Shown piece by piece: positions 27,601 to 40,843 of a DNA stretch of 64,000 nt. The notes under the pieces were generated by a model. It ran no database searches. It was not told the DNA's origin and was given only the letters and a program-made list of their open reading frames with translations. The stretch comes from Phytoseiulus persimilis (Eukaryota > Arthropoda > Arachnida > Mesostigmata > Phytoseiidae). The translations under genes were made by a program, and so were the position numbers. How positions within the stretch are numbered: position 1 is the first letter of the stretch; each line of letters starts with the position of its first letter. Location of the stretch: assembly GCA_037576195.1 (NCBI GenBank), contig CM075104.1, positions 15,826,211 to 15,890,210 on the forward strand, in the 5' to 3' direction.

Positions 27601-30600
27601 CCCGCGCGAGTGCGCATCGTCGACGTGCGCTGCAGCGATACGGAAAAGCCGAACCTTTTGTTAACGCTCGCAAAACAGTTCGCATTCAGAATTTCGGAAT
27701 GAGACCTTCCTGAGCTCTAGCTCGAGGTAAAGGTGTACAGCCTCCAAACCCGCCGACTCCGGCGGGTCTTTGGTACTTCTAGCTACTGGGGTCGAGTGTC
27801 TTCGAATCCATCGCTCTCTATTTCCACATTCAACTCCGCTCACCGAGCCTAAAGACAAGTGATCTTTCTCCTTTCAGGAGTTTTCGAACTCTATCGGTGG
27901 TCGGAATTTTGATCCTCGTTTCGACACATTCAGCGAAAACAGCCCTCAGAAACCTTGATTGGTAAGTGCGCGTCGAGAGCCCCTGATTTCGCCCGGAGGA
28001 AGGAATCAGCAAAGTCAAGGGTCAAAAAGGTCAATACGGGAGACAAGATTGGACATCCAACTCGCAATTGTCTTCGCAAGGCCTTTCACAGGCGGTTTCT
28101 AATCTCAGGATGCCGGTCGCAACTTTTCGGGTCTTCCGTCCGAACTGGCACGGGACGCGATCCGTGTCTGAGCATTAGAGCGCTGAATCCGATTTCCCAA
28201 CCGCTCCGAATGCCTTTTAAGAGTTTTCAAAGCCATCCGTATTGACTTGAGTTGGTTGCGAAATGTCATGCATGTCAAAGACTCGTTGAATGCGGGTCGG
28301 CTCGCTGCTGGGCCCCGAGGCTGCAGCTCGGAAAGTTACAGTCCGATGTGAATTGATTCGAATCCGGCCGCTATTGGTTTCTTCAACGTCAATAACAGAC
28401 AGCAACAAAGTACCGATTGCTCCACTCAGTCCTGTTGAATGGTAGACGGGCCGACATGAGATGCATGAGCCTGCTTTCCCCCGAGTCTGCAGCCGGCTTC
28501 CCCACCCACCCCTCGCCGGAGGATTCATCCCGAGCCACCAGCAGCCGGTCCGGAGGACGTACAGCGATTGCTTCCCCAAGAACGAGTAGATTACAGCCGG
28601 CCGGAGCTGCAGGCTCGTAAATTCAAGCGGAACTAACCCGTAGGTAGGCAGACGAACGAACGATTGCGCAGATCAACGAACGGGGAACGTCTTCGGAGTT
28701 AAAATTAAATTCCTCCGAGTATCATCATCATCATCATCAGGCTTCGGGGATTAGAGAAGAGACGCGGCAGCGGGGACAGGGGGAAGGAGGCGAGCGCGAC
28801 TGGACAGCGTCGGCGGAACTAATATTCTGATAATGGAGGTCAGAGGCATTTTGAGACTGAATTCCTGGATGAACTCATCGTCCTGGACTGTCTGATGCAA
28901 ACAGTTCGGTCCGAAGGCGGCGTACAGTGTTCCTGCGAGGGACGGCTTTCCGCTGGCGCCAGGCCCTCTCCCGCCCGAGCGCCCGAAACGCGGTCCGGGA
29001 TGCCGAGGAGATGCGTCGAGAGAGGTATTTTCACAAAGAGCCCGTTTCATCGAGGTGCCTCACAGAGCGCTGATGTGGGCAGAGCCGAATATCCGTTCAA
29101 GAGCTGTACCAGTGAGGTATTGGTGACGTGGTGTGGGGAAAGCATTACGACGCGCCAAGCGGTCATTGAGACTGCGAGAGAATGACTTTCTCTCCGAGCG
29201 AACTGTAGTTCCTTCCGTCTTCCCTCTCGTGGAGTCCCGATCCTCGGCTCCCGATTTATTGCCTCTTCTATAAACGCCGCTTGAATTAACAGCTCGGATC
29301 GGCGATTTTCTGAGAATTCTATTCCGCCGCCCGTCGCTTTTATGGTCTCGACCATTGTTATCGGAATTTGATTCGAATTTGCTCCGGACCAGCTACTCGC
29401 CACTCCTACTGGGGAAGACAGTGCGACACTTCGAGTCCCCGAATCCAGCAACAAGCTCCACGGTGCCCATCATTTCCATATTGAGCGGCGTCTTCCCCCA
29501 TGGCCGAGTCAACCGCCGCAAAACAACCGTTCCGACGGACGGCCTCATTTCTGTGATGACCTCAGTCGCAACGGTCATTTCCATGACCCTCAATTCGGTC
29601 GGACGTTCACTCGAATGCGATCGCTCGCGCATAAACTCCGAGAGCGTCGGTATTCGCCCCGGGGGTCATGGAGGCTCGAGTTGACCATTAGGCGGCCAAC
29701 CAGATTTTCTACGGAACTGGTCGTCGGAGCTCCCGGAGGAACATTGAATCAAATTTTCTTTATAAATCATTCTGTCTGCGCCCAATGGCTACGGGCCGGG
29801 GACTGTGGGCCCCGTTGGCGTTTGCACGAAACGAGGCCAAAGTGAGGCAAGTTGAGAGGGGAAGTGTGGAGGAAGCGTTTTCAAAAATATGCATAGCGTA
29901 AATGGTGACGCCATATTTCAAAGCCCGGAACGCCCAGCTCCTCCGGCGGCAGCGCGCCCCTTCCCCGTATCCCTCGTGTTGTCTAGCCCACAGCGCCGCG
30001 TCGGGACCGACCATTTCTCAGTGAGAGTGCTCTAATTTAAGGGACTCTCTATTAGGTAATACAGCTGAGTAATTTACTGCGGAACAGGCCACCTACGGCC
30101 CACTTCACACTGCCGGCTTCGAAAACAGCTCTGTTGGCACGAGGACTCCACACAGCGCTCGGAACGTTCCAAAACAGGCCTCGATGGAGGATATGGCACT
30201 GATCCTGCACCCTCCTCGAAGTTTTAGCTCAGGACGCTAGTTTTTGAGAGGGAAGCGTGCGGGTCGGCTCCATGACGACATTGTGGAAAAATACGTCGGC
30301 TGATAGGCGACGGAAGCGCTGAAATCACCAGCAGGGTTCTTTAATCTCCGCTCGCCATTCGTCTCGTCCGGAGGAAAGGCTGTTCAATCTGACACAAGGA
30401 TGTCCTGTGAGAATTGTTTCCCAATCGCTCGCTGGACGCCGGCAAGTACCGTCCGGCGTATCCTCCTGAGGAACCCGAGAACGTCGAGATGCATTCATCA
30501 GTGGCAAAAGTTTTGAAATTGGATAGCAAAACGTCCACTGTCCGGCTCCTCCCGCGCGCTCCCGTTTGTCCGCATACATTCCCGATACGACTCAGACGGT

Positions 30601-33600
30601 GTCGGATGGATATCGAGCGAACATCCTCGCGTGAGAGATGGAATCGCGAGTAGCGAGCGAGTTCTGAACTGAAGATGGCAAAAAATAGCAAAGTGACTGC
30701 GGAGAAAAAAGTGGACGAGAAGAAGAAGAAAGCGACGAGAACTCTAAAGGGCGGACGAAGGAAAGGACGGACGAGGACGAACATCGACAGGAGTGATGGA
30801 TGGCCCCAAGAATTGAGCCGGCACCCAACCAGCGGTGCCAAGGCGCCAGCCAGGCCCCCAGCATGCTCGGGTCTCGTTGTTCCCCGCTGTCTGTCGTCCT
30901 CTACCCATCGATTCATGGGCTTCTCCTTATTTTAGGGAATAACGATTTTTCCCTCGACTCGGCTGCTGTTCGTTGCTGTCGACTGGCTGCTGGGTCTTCT
31001 TTCTGTCGCTTCGCTCCCGAAAAAAAATTCATTTTAGAGGTCAATTTTTCTTCGCTCTCACTCCTGACAAGTGTCATCCCAAAGTTTCACCCGCGCCCTG
31101 CATTTCCCCCGAGTGAGCATCTGAGATCTGAGGCAAGGGAGGAACGCTCGAACCCGTTTCCCATGTTTTTTTCTCTCGGCATGAAAACCCTTTCCGGAAT
31201 GGACAGCACCGAACTCGACCCCCAACTCACAGGCTGACCGCGCGCCTGAGAGAACGCCAGTGAGGCGATCCGAATGCTTCACGAGATGAGCACGCTCTGA
31301 TGTAGTGGATTTCTTCTCCGTACTGAATCATACATGGATCGGGGCGTTGGCGCAGCGAAGCAAGTGAAGTCGCCGCTCCGCAATAGTTTAACGCCGTGGT
31401 TGATGATGCCTGAATAGTGACTTCCTCTCTCCACATAAATAGCCCCATCTCGAGTCGGCATTCCGATCAGGACCAATATATCCTTCCTTGCCGTGGAGAG
31501 CCGGTCCTCCGGCCGAGGGACCGGGCTGCGAAATGGAGCTCATTGATCCAATTTCTTCCAGGCAATCGGAATATCGTTTGTACTCTTCCGCGCTGAAAGT
31601 CAATCCTGGCAACGTGAAAATGTGGAACAATCTCGGTCGCTTCCATGAGAAGAATTTCAATATGCTCGAGGCCTACAGCTACTACAACCAGGCCATGCGG
31701 TGAGTTTCCTCGAAGTTTCTAGGCTGGATGAAGTGGACGGAGTTCTGGGTCTTTCCAACGAGAGCGCCGGCGATCGCAGAACTACCGAATCCACGCTCGA
31801 GCGAAGAATGGGTATCGGGGGAGAGCGGTGTCGTCCTCAGACGTTGACGCTGTTGGCACACACCCGACGACGGGCTCTGCACATTAGTCAAATACATCCG
31901 CACTAATGAAAAGAGACAGCTGAGGTCACAACTGCCATGTTCGGAGTGGCTGTTTCGGAAATCGACCCAACTCCGGTTCTAAACTTCGAACATGCACGCC
32001 CTTTGTTGCCAAACATTTGTATGTGGGTTACCGTGTCAGCTCTTGGAGCGGCTATTTTATCTTTGCCAAGATTGCCTCGCTATACGACCAGCTGGTTCCC
32101 GGACGAAGTTGATAACTACTAGTACGGTCTGAGGAGATCCATCTCCTCCGAGCATAACCCCGACAATACGTCCCATGATTCGGAGAGCTCATTTGCTTGC
32201 GGTGCGGCAAGACGTTATTCCGCGCTGGCCGTCACGCAGCGGACTAGCGCTTCGGACCGTGGCACTGCCGTACCCACGACTGCTGTTGTAGCCCGAAATC
32301 GACTCCGAAGAGTTCCTCTCGGAAATTGAAGCTCCATCCGCTTCATCGGGCCCCAGCTCATATCCCCGAAGAGTTGGCATCGAATGAAATTGGTGGACAT
32401 TGATGTGCAGAATAAAACACACACGACCTTCAAAAGCTTTTCGCCCAGTGAAATGTTGTTTGAGTGTTTTCGATTCAGCCAATAATCGCGCAGCCTCTGA
32501 AACGTGTGCGCTAGCCTTTATTTACACTCGACGCCTCTCGTATCCAACTCCGAGTGTTTCCAGTTTGTACGGGCATTGTTACCATACCAAGTGTTGTTCA
32601 TTTCTTGATGCCGGAGCAAAGTCAGCTCAGAAAGAATGTGAGTGAAAGCGCATACAGGAACGCGTGCACATCATTTGCGGCAGAAGGGCTGCTGTGTATG
32701 AAAACAGAGGGAAATCCCTGATCACACATCTCAAGGGTGATGAATCATTCGAGATCACGCAATGAGAGGCGGCAAATTTTCAGAGTTCGGAAAGAATACG
32801 GAATCGCTCAGGAAAGTTAACTGGGTCCGCGTTGAACCGCTGAGCGTTGACCTTAACTGCGGAAAAGCGCGTTTCGGTCCGATAGAAAACTGTCGTGGCG
32901 GCACTTCTGCGTAATAAGCTCCTATGAATTGGCGAGCTTGGAACCCCAGCCGGCCGGCCGGCCGCTGTGCCCCAGAGGAATATAGTGGCCAACTTGACTT
33001 GCATAGCGATGTCATCAATGAATTTGGCTGCTCTTTTGGAACCCACGTCGTGTTTCGCAGTTTATGGCAATTCATTTAATTGCCAGACTCCCTCCCTGGC
33101 GAGAATTCGGTCGGTCCCCGTGCTGATCTCTCAACGCCAGACTCTCCGTCCAACTGTAAAACAGTCTAGCTTCACAGGACTTCAGCGGTATCTCGACACA
33201 GATCTCGAGCACGACGCGAGACTCATACTCGCCAGCTTTACGACAGCACGGGCGTGCGAAGAATAAGCGCCAAAACGCTTCGTTGCCGCTCCGTTTCCTC
33301 GTGACCCGCGATTTTTGAACTTGGTGATAGTGCGTACAAAAACTGCAAAGGCGCTCTGAGACTTACGCCGAATATCATACTCCAATGAACTCGAGCTTGA
33401 TAGGTGAATGGATGTTGTTTGCAAGTTCTGAACTTGACGGTTCCTCATTTCGCTCATTTGTGCGGAAGATCCCAGTTTCGCCTCTGCGGAGGAGATGACC
33501 GCGATCGTTAGATTCCGAATCCAGCACTATTTCTCTTCCTGAATGGAACTCAGGGGCCGGGTCTGGAGCTGCTCGCAACCAACCAACCATGCAAACACGG

Positions 33601-36600
33601 AGCGCTGCCCCGCTTCCAGAGGTCTCGTGTTGCGCTCTCTAATTACTGGCACGAGATGTAATGCTAAAAAAGACGAGCAGCTCGCTGCATCTGCATTAAT
33701 CTCCAATCGGACGTCTTTCACAACGCGGCGAAACAAACATCCGTAAACGAATTCAAGTGGTGTACTCGGGGGAGAAGTCTGCGCGTTCATTGCATGCATC
33801 GGTGTGCAGCTCTCGTTTGAAAGGCACAAAAATTCAATTCAGACAAGACGGGATGACTCCGAAGAATCATCAATGTCACGTGGCTTGCTCGCGAGCAACT
33901 TTCAACGCAGACGGCTTAACTGGATTGTTTTTGTACACCCGACCCATGAGTGCACGCGCGCTCGCTGCCCGCCCGCCCGCTCGCATCCATACATATGGCA
34001 CATTAAAACACGGGCGAGCAGGCAGGCGACCACCCGCTCGCCCTCCCCGACAGGGCATATTCAATGGTTGTTTGGCTGCCCCAGGTTGTGCAGGTCCCCC
34101 ATTGTATCCTCTGTTATCGGACTCTGCTATCACGAAGTTTTTTTTTTATCCTTCAAAGACCCTCAGCCCCGATAATGCCGCTGTGGTCTCTCGTCTGCAC
34201 CGTTGGAGGTTCCATCCTATCGTTGTAAGAATCTCAGCTGGCGGTCTGGCCTCCAGCCATGAGCCAGCAAATCCGGGTACGGGTTCCTACGGCAGCAGTC
34301 TTCATCCACGTGGAAGCAGCTTTCCTCCATGAATTTTGGTCCGAATTAGTGAGCATCGTTCCCGAAACGGGGAGAGTATTAACATGTGGCTCAACGCTGG
34401 TGTTGTCCTCCGAGCGAGCATCGCTGCCGCTTGAGCAACCTCATCATGAATGTTGGTGAGCAAAACTCTTCTTCACTCTCATCTGAGGTTACTGTGAGCT
34501 GGCCGCCGGTGGAGTGAACGGACAGCGTACTGTATGTGTTGCCGTAATACATTATTCATTCTCTCATTGGTAGCAGCCGGCGTCCGCAACATTCTGAAGG
34601 CCGATGTGAGGAACGATGATTTTCCGCCGTTCGATTAGTTCTGAAGGATCAAGGGCTTAACTTGGTTTTCGGCTGAGGCCGTCAACTTGTCGTCGCCTCT
34701 CGGACTCCGAGCTCCTCACACTGCGTCGGGCGAGAAATATCGCCAACGGCGGAATAAAAACCAACACTGACAGTTGAGGGAGCGACTCATGGCCGACAGG
34801 TGACGTGCCTCGACTATGAACGAATTTACGGCTATTTTCTCGGCCAAACTCGGGGAAGCTGGGTCTTCAGCTTATGCTGATAACGTTATCATCATCACTT
34901 CTCCTATCTTCATGTTTTGGGTTTACGACACTGTTCTTATTATTGCTCTTGTTCCTACGGTGGTTGTTTCGCGGAACGACGAGCAGCCAGGTGAGCCATT
35001 CCTGACAGACAGCGACGGGTGTGTGGGTGCCAATGGGAAGGCAGGAAGAAGAAGGAGACGCCTTCCTGGGAAGCGTACCTGACACGATTTTGTCCCAGTC
35101 ATTCACCTCGGCTATCCAGCGTTCACGGCTGTCCAACTGCCTGGCCCCGAGTTCGGCTCTCTATTCCGCTCACCAGCTTGTTCCTGGCTGCTTCGTAGTC
35201 GGATAAGGTCAAGCTCCACGCCAATGCTCAAACGACAATCCAGCGGCGAAGAAAGTTCTGGCGTTCCACGAAGCACTGATCCCGATTACCAATAGTAGAA
35301 CGGGTTTGATCCGACAACGAGGACTCGATCCGGGAGTTCTCTCAACGAATGTGTAGGAGTTCGCTGGAGAAAACGTCTCAATATCCTCGAATTTCCTTTC
35401 CAGATTGCAACCAGGAGACGTGAGGGGCTACCTGAACATAGGTCGTCTGCTCACTATCACTGGCAAAACCAACGAGGCGGAGGAGATCTACCAACGAGCA
35501 AGGAGCCTCATACCCAGTGCGAACCTCTCTCAGACGAGCCGAGTGACTGTGACTCAGTCACATTTGCAAGTGTTCCTGAACCTCGCCGTCCTCATCGCCG
35601 CCAACGAGTCACGGGTGGAGGAAGCAGATTTTGTGAGTTGCACGAATCTAATTCTTGAAGAAAGTAGAACGAGGTCGAGGGCGCTCGGGTCCGTTATGTT
35701 TCAAAGTCACCCGGTCGGTCGCAACCAGAAGACCAATCTGATTTGCGAGTTCTGACGGGAGAACCGGATGGGGAAATATTGGAATGGAAGAGTCTACCGA
35801 AAGCTCATCCATGACAACGCTTACTCCTTTACGTGGAATATGTCGAGGGTCGCGCTTCCTGTTAACCCAGGACTCCGGCTCTCTTCCGTGCCAGCTCGCT
35901 CCGAGTGTGTCGAAACGCCATGTGGCGAACACCCTTGCCGGAATCAGCCCGCACGACTTTGAATTGAGTGAGGACGAAGCACAGGGTTTTCCCCTATCAA
36001 ACTCACCGGAGGGCTGGTGACGAATTCTCAAGGTTGTCTGCCGTCGGGCGAGTGCGGCGAAAAGGGCGGATTCAATCTAGGCCAGATATTCCCATGCGGA
36101 ACGGCGTGCTCGTGGAATGTTTCAGAGGATCGTGGGCTCCGTCATGTCTGGCTTCCTTGTACAGTGAACTTGATGGGTACAGCGGAGATCAGATTATCCA
36201 CCCATTCGGATCGGAACTTGATTTCAGCGGCGCAGGCTCTCATACTTGATCACAGGCCTGTGATCTCACTTGAACTTTCCTCCTGGGATCGACGGATGGC
36301 GGAGCCCTATTGAGAAAGGATTTCTCAATCCGATTCAGCGCCCAAATTCAAATGAGCGCGGAATTCGGTGCCCAGTGACATACTCCTGATTTCTCGAATT
36401 GTTGGATCGTCCTCTCAGTCGGATCAGAGTAGTCCACTCGCGACGTGGCGCCATGAAGCGGAGTTCTTCCCACTTCTTTACTCGGCCACGTTCTTTCCAT
36501 GATCTTCTCCTGATTCCGACATGTGACGCTCCAGGAAAGTATAGACGGAGCTTGCCGATGTGAGTCTGCGCGAAGTTGCCGCAGTACCTGGGACGGGTGT

Positions 36601-39600
36601 CGAACGTAGCTGGCTCCTAATCCCGGAGCTGTGTTAGCGGCGTTCCCGCTCCTGTATCTAGCTTCACCTTCCCGCGTTGCTCTTTGACAACAGACAGGAA
36701 ACAACGCGTCGGCAGCGGCGATGATTAGCCAAGAGCTCTGTGTTGACAACGTGTTCCCTGACCGAGTTTGTACTACTTTTTGCTCATTATCCAAGTTGGC
36801 GTTGCCGTCGTTGTGGTTGTAGCCGTTGTCGTCATCGTCCCCGCTACAGCATGGATGGCTTCCTTCATCGCGACTCGGGGCCTGCACGGGTTGACGTTTG
36901 GCTTCTGGCGCGGGTGCGATGGCGTGCAGCAATCTACTCGATTCTAATTGGCCTCGCTGTAGTTGTCGTTGCCGTTGTTGTTGATGCTCGCAGCGTTTTG
37001 TAGGAGAGTTGCTCTCAGCGGCAATCTCAGCAGCAATCCAACCCAGCCAGCTATTGGGCCAAGGCATCGAGTGAACGCGGACGGGCGGCGGCAGCAGTAG
37101 CTCATCAAGGCCATCTGCCACCACAGGGAGGTGTTGTTGTCGCCGATGCCCCCGATCCCCGGGGGTACTGCTTCTGCCGCTGCTCCCTTCGCCGTTACCG
37201 CATGATTAGGAGAGAACGGACGTCGCTCCATTAGGCAGCTGTCGGCGAACTTTGGCCCGGAGTATGTGTGTTCATGTGCGCGGCGTGTTTGTCCCTACGT
37301 CTGTATGTGTTTTCGGCGTCTAGTACGCCCCGGTTCCCCCTCGGTCGGCCTGTGTGCGTACAAAGCAGCGAGTTCTTTCCGGCCCGAGCTCTCGTAGACC
37401 TGGCGACTTGAGCGCAATCCCGGGCTGCGTTACGAGTAGTTCGATGTTTCACATTCGGGAATTTATTGGAATGACGATTTCGCTCGGGGCCTGGGCTCCA
37501 TTTTTTAAAAGCCTCGTCGGGATCCTTGATCTAAAGAGCGATCTCAGGTCTCTAATTCGCTTATGGGTGATGGCTCACACAGACTCCAGGGTTTCAACGG
37601 TTGTTTCGTTCCAGTTATTGCGTAAGCTCATCGAACTTCGATCCGACTTCACCGACGCGTACCTCACGAGGGGAGACTTCCTGATGCGACATAATCGAAC
37701 CACCGAAGCCGTTCGGATGTATGAGAAGGCGGCTTCCATCGATCAGGACAACCCGGATACGCATTACAATGTAAGCACTCTCTTCCTTGATGAGGCCCTG
37801 CCGTCCATGGGGGATGCTCTCAGCTGAGAGCTCCAACGAGTGACTACGTTGGGGTGGAAGAAAAATGGGGGGGGGGGCTGATCAGGAGCTCAGTGGAGAG
37901 GCGGTGCGAAGGTGCGTCTGCGGTCGATGTTATTTCCGCAACCCTCATCTTCTGGAGTGTTGTTGTTCCCTAGTCTCGCAGACGGGAGGATCAGATGAGG
38001 CAGGAGGATAAATGTCCTGTGAGCGTTCGCCGTCGTTCGTGTAGCTTTGGTGTGTGGGCCAGTTGCGCGTTGTCATCACTGATGACACTTTCTCTCGTAA
38101 TTAGGTTAACGAGACCAGTGGTGAGAACCTACTGCTTTCGTGCTGGATCGGTGGTCATGACGGTGTTGCGCCATGCCTCGTCGAAAGTTCGAAGACTGTC
38201 TCACTCGCTTGAACCGAATTCCAGCTCGCGGTCATGTTGATGGACCAGGGCCGCAACGAAGAAGCCCTGTCGCTATTCATCAAGGCTCTGGAACTGGATC
38301 CTATCCATGAACCCTCGCTTGTCAACTCCGCCCTACTTCTGCAGGAATCGGGGCTCACCACAAACCATCCGGCTATCAACCAGAGGTAACAAACGACTTT
38401 CGAGTTGTGGACCTTGTTGCTCTTTCCACCTCCATCCTCAGCTCGAGTCCAGCGTCGCGGCTGCTGTTGAGAAGCGGGTTATTTGTTAGGATTTGTGTTC
38501 TGATTTCGCTCAGAACCCGCTCTGTCACAGGATCCAACTGATGCGGCGTGTCGAGGCTCAGAGTCCTGAGAGGAGCTACTTCAACTTGGCGATGTTGGCT
38601 CTCGACAACAAGGACTTTGCGGCGGCAGAAGACAATTTCCGGAAGGCTATCGAGGTATGTTCCGCAAGAAAACTTGTTATGGATTTATTTTCCTTAGCAC
38701 TCTCTGGAGATGAAAACACTCAATATCCGGTACGGAAGGCCGCGATTCCGAGCGCAGTGATTCCGACCTTGGCCGTCTGAGCACGAGAGAACCACAGAAC
38801 GGGACGCCCTTGCCTGCCTTGTCGTAGGACAAAATGATATTCATGCCGCCGGAGCCGATTCTGCTATCTGGGTTTTCTATCTGGCAGTTTTTAATCCATA
38901 AAGGCATGTAATCTGTCCGCAGATCAAATCAGATATGCGGAGTGCGCTGTTCAACCTGGCGTTGCTCCTATCGGAACAGCAGCGCCCTTTGGAGTCGATG
39001 CACTACGTGGAGTCTCTTCTCAACCACCATCCGTTCCACATCAAGGGACTGCTGCTTCTCGGGGACATCTACGTCAATTACCTGAGGGACCTGGCATCGG
39101 CCGAGGAGGTAAATATTTGACGAGGGCCCGCGCAGCATAGTCCGACGACTGCTGCTGCGGCGGCGACGACAACAACAACGACGACGACGGCGGCGATCAT
39201 AACCATTCGCGGGCTTGTGAGCCGGGCGGCCATTCTCCACACGGGACAAGCTCAACTGCCGCGAGTCAGCTGGTCGGAAAGCCGAACCCGATCCCTCGCC
39301 TCGACGGTCCGTTCGACAGTCAGTCGGTCGGTCAGGCGCTCAAATTCTCTTCTCTCACAACGCTCTTTTCCTCTCTTTGCAGTGCTATCAGAAAATCCTG
39401 TCGGTCGATCCTAACAACGTCAAGGGTTTCCACAATTTGTGCGTTGTATACGTGGAGCGCGGGGAGCTGAGTCGAGCCGAGGGCTGCTTCCGTCGAGTTG
39501 TATCCCTCGACCCCAACGCCGAGTACGTTCAACGGCACTTGCAGGTCACCCAGACGCTACTCCGAAACAAGTCAGGGCTCGAGCCCAGCACGGAACAACT

Positions 39601-39640
39601 TCTGCAGCCCCGCTTCGTCACCCACGTCAGCTATCGCTAG
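9657..39640 (+). CDS. TMTC3: TMTC3: ER transmembrane and TPR protein O-mannosyltransferase, 15 coding exons
   Basis: The TMTC family transfers O-linked mannose to cadherin-type domains in the ER lumen. Exons: 9657-9959, 11233-11451, 11601-11709, 11972-12055, 12404-12569, 12690-12939, 13033-13181, 27878-27961, 31562-31699, 35404-35632, 37615-37770, 38225-38385, 38531-38654, 38923-39108, 39383-39640. All are GT-AG with matching phases and give 871 aa, close to vertebrate TMTC3 (about 915). The first TM helix (about residues 45-60) is followed by VYDDV, carrying the acidic pair typical of this GT-C fold. Then come NDFWGTP and [38 protein letters not shown] and the DUF1736 stretch (FNYL/CDWTSG type). 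Multiple membrane segments run to about residue 450, and TPR repeats fill the rest ([40 protein letters not shown]). The motifs match TMTC3 better than TMTC1, 2 or 4. The start is uncertain because the ATG abuts a splice acceptor. Exons 1 and 3-15 are easy to read; exon 8 is isolated. Confidence 0.94.
13967..13983. repeat. Poly-C run, 17 bases
   Basis: Seventeen consecutive C bases inside the large TMTC3 intron. It is prone to slippage and can form G-rich structure on the other strand. Confidence 0.9.
20847..20874. repeat. GTCT/CTGA microsatellite
   Basis: A tetranucleotide tract that shifts from GTCT to GACT units, inside the large TMTC3 intron. It resembles the tract at 3118-3135. Confidence 0.75.
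27878..27961 (+). CDS. TMTC3: TMTC3 coding exon 8 (isolated 84-nt exon)
   Basis: This exon is part of TMTC3 and is listed apart because it is easily missed: it sits alone, 14.7 kb from exon 7 and 3.6 kb from exon 9. A strong acceptor (CTCCTTTCAG) and a consensus donor (GTAAGT) flank it. Entered in phase 2, it encodes 28 residues. It runs from [12 protein letters not shown] to RNLDW and matches the expected TMTC3 membrane helix followed by the RNxDW signature just before the first TPR. The next exon completes the Trp codon and continues [15 protein letters not shown], as in the family. Without this exon, exons 7 and 9 would join in frame but the last helix would be lost. Confidence 0.92.
27962..31561 (+). 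other. TMTC3 intron 8, 3.6 kb
   Basis: Non-coding apart from its splice sites. It contains an (ATC)6 tract at 28721-28738. I recognise no gene on either strand. Confidence 0.75.
28721..28738. repeat. ATC trinucleotide repeat, 6 units
   Basis: Six perfect ATC units in TMTC3 intron 8. Confidence 0.9.
31700..35403 (+). other. TMTC3 intron 9, 3.7 kb
   Basis: Lies between the first TPR exon and the exon encoding [20 protein letters not shown]. No gene, RNA gene or mobile element is recognised. A GGCC-rich palindromic run (repeated CCGG) sits near 32950-32964. Confidence 0.75.
35633..37614 (+). other. TMTC3 intron 10, 2.0 kb
   Basis: Non-coding. A 258-codon minus-strand open frame (36348-37124) lies inside, but its glutamine- and arginine-rich composition follows from CAG/CTG-rich sequence. 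It has no recognisable domain, so I do not call it a gene. Confidence 0.7.
37867..37877. repeat. Poly-G run, 11 bases
   Basis: Eleven G bases about 100 bp into the intron following TMTC3 exon 11. Confidence 0.85.
39147..39195. repeat. GAC/AAC/GGC trinucleotide-rich tract
   Basis: An imperfect trinucleotide tract of GCTGCTGCGG, GACGAC, AACAAC and GACGACGGCGG units, in the last TMTC3 intron. Confidence 0.75.
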
Positions 39641-40232
39641 ACAAAGAGAACGCGGTTCGGGACGGATCGATGAGTTGGCGGGTAAATGCATGATGGAATC
39701 GAGGCGGGCATTTGTTGTGTCGAACCAAATAGTCAACTACGTATAGGCCAAATGACATTGTCAAGCAACGTTTACGAAGAACGAGGCGGGACTCAAAGTG
39801 TAATAGCGACGGACGGAACCACCGCGGTCGTGGTGCCCTGCGCTGATTCTCGTCGGAGTCTCCGACGCTGGCGGGGTCGTCCTCCACAGCCCACACCACC
39901 CTCCGGGCTGCGGGGGGGAATGTTGAAGAATAGGGGACGGGCAACCAGGCGTTTCCGGTCATATTTTTCTGCGTGTTCGTGATCTTCTTGAAATTGAGAA
40001 ACTGTACTCTCCCGTCGTGACGGTTGCGGTTAACGGGTTGAAGACTCGAGGTTCCTCAAAACACCGGGAGTTCTTCAATCGAAAAGGCCGCCGATCGCGC
40101 CAAATGTTCATATTCTCCCTTGTACTCTGTGTGTACACTGTTGTAAATACGGCTACTGTAAATTATATTTATCGATGAACGAAGGCGTGGAGCCGGGAGG
40201 AGATAGACTCGATATTGATATATACTGAGATT

Positions 40233-40238
40233 AATAAA
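40233..40238 (+). terminator. Polyadenylation signal AATAAA for TMTC3
   Basis: AATAAA in AT-rich sequence 593 bp after the TMTC3 stop codon. This implies a 3'UTR from 39641 to about 40255. The next gene is convergent, with about 600 bp between this signal and its stop codon. Confidence 0.75.
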
Positions 40239-40843
40239 AGTTATATATTTCTAAATGTGATAAAGATGCACTCAGGGGAAACGTGTTTTCATTCTCACAC
40301 CGAACGCCCGTTGCATCTGACGGGTCCAGGGTGACAGTAGAGGAACTGAGTGAGTCCAAGAGCTCGAAGGGCCGTTTGACGACGCGGGAAAACCTCAGGA
40401 TTAAGCTACGCCTCCAATTTTGGAGGGAGCTGAGGATGAACCCGCTAAATCCACAGCTCGAGCGGCTGCTATCGGTGAAACCTGGACACAGTTGTAGAAG
40501 CCACAACTTTCTCTTCTGGCTATCGACAAGATGCTCTTCCTGCGCGGACGAGGCTCACGATCCTCGGAATCTTAATGAATCGACTGAAAGCCGGGTCTTC
40601 CAGCACGAGAAAGGAAAAGGAAAGAAGCGCTCGAGGTTCAAGATTGCAGAGCGAGTGAACAGCTCTTGCATCCTCGCTTTCTCACCCTTTTGTAGAGGTC
40701 AGCGTCCCGATCCTACAGTGGAAACATTGAGAACCGAAAGCTCATTCTTGTGGAAGTGTTTATCGTGCACAACGTATGTTCCCTGCATATGCGGTGCGCG
40801 AGAGTGACGTTAATGAAGTAATCCAAATTTCCCATCAGTCGGA

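Larger units (their letters stand above)
13182..27877 (+). other. 14.7-kb TMTC3 intron 7
   Basis: This intron separates the exon ending in the [13 protein letters not shown] region from the 84-nt exon 8. It is about four times longer than the next largest intron of the gene. It holds homopolymer and microsatellite tracts and several long, mutually overlapping open frames on both strands (for example 24045-24850 and 26767-27702), none with a recognisable domain. I see no convincing nested gene, transposase, reverse transcriptase or tRNA. Confidence 0.75.

Noticed and set aside
26767..27702. 311-codon plus-strand frame in the large TMTC3 intron
   Set aside because: Low-complexity Arg/Pro-rich translation with no recognisable motif, overlapped by several other open frames, as expected in GC-rich intron DNA.
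36348..37124. 258-codon minus-strand frame in a TMTC3 intron
   Set aside because: No domain, signal or splice support. Its Gln/Arg/Ala-rich translation follows from CAG/CTG-rich sequence.
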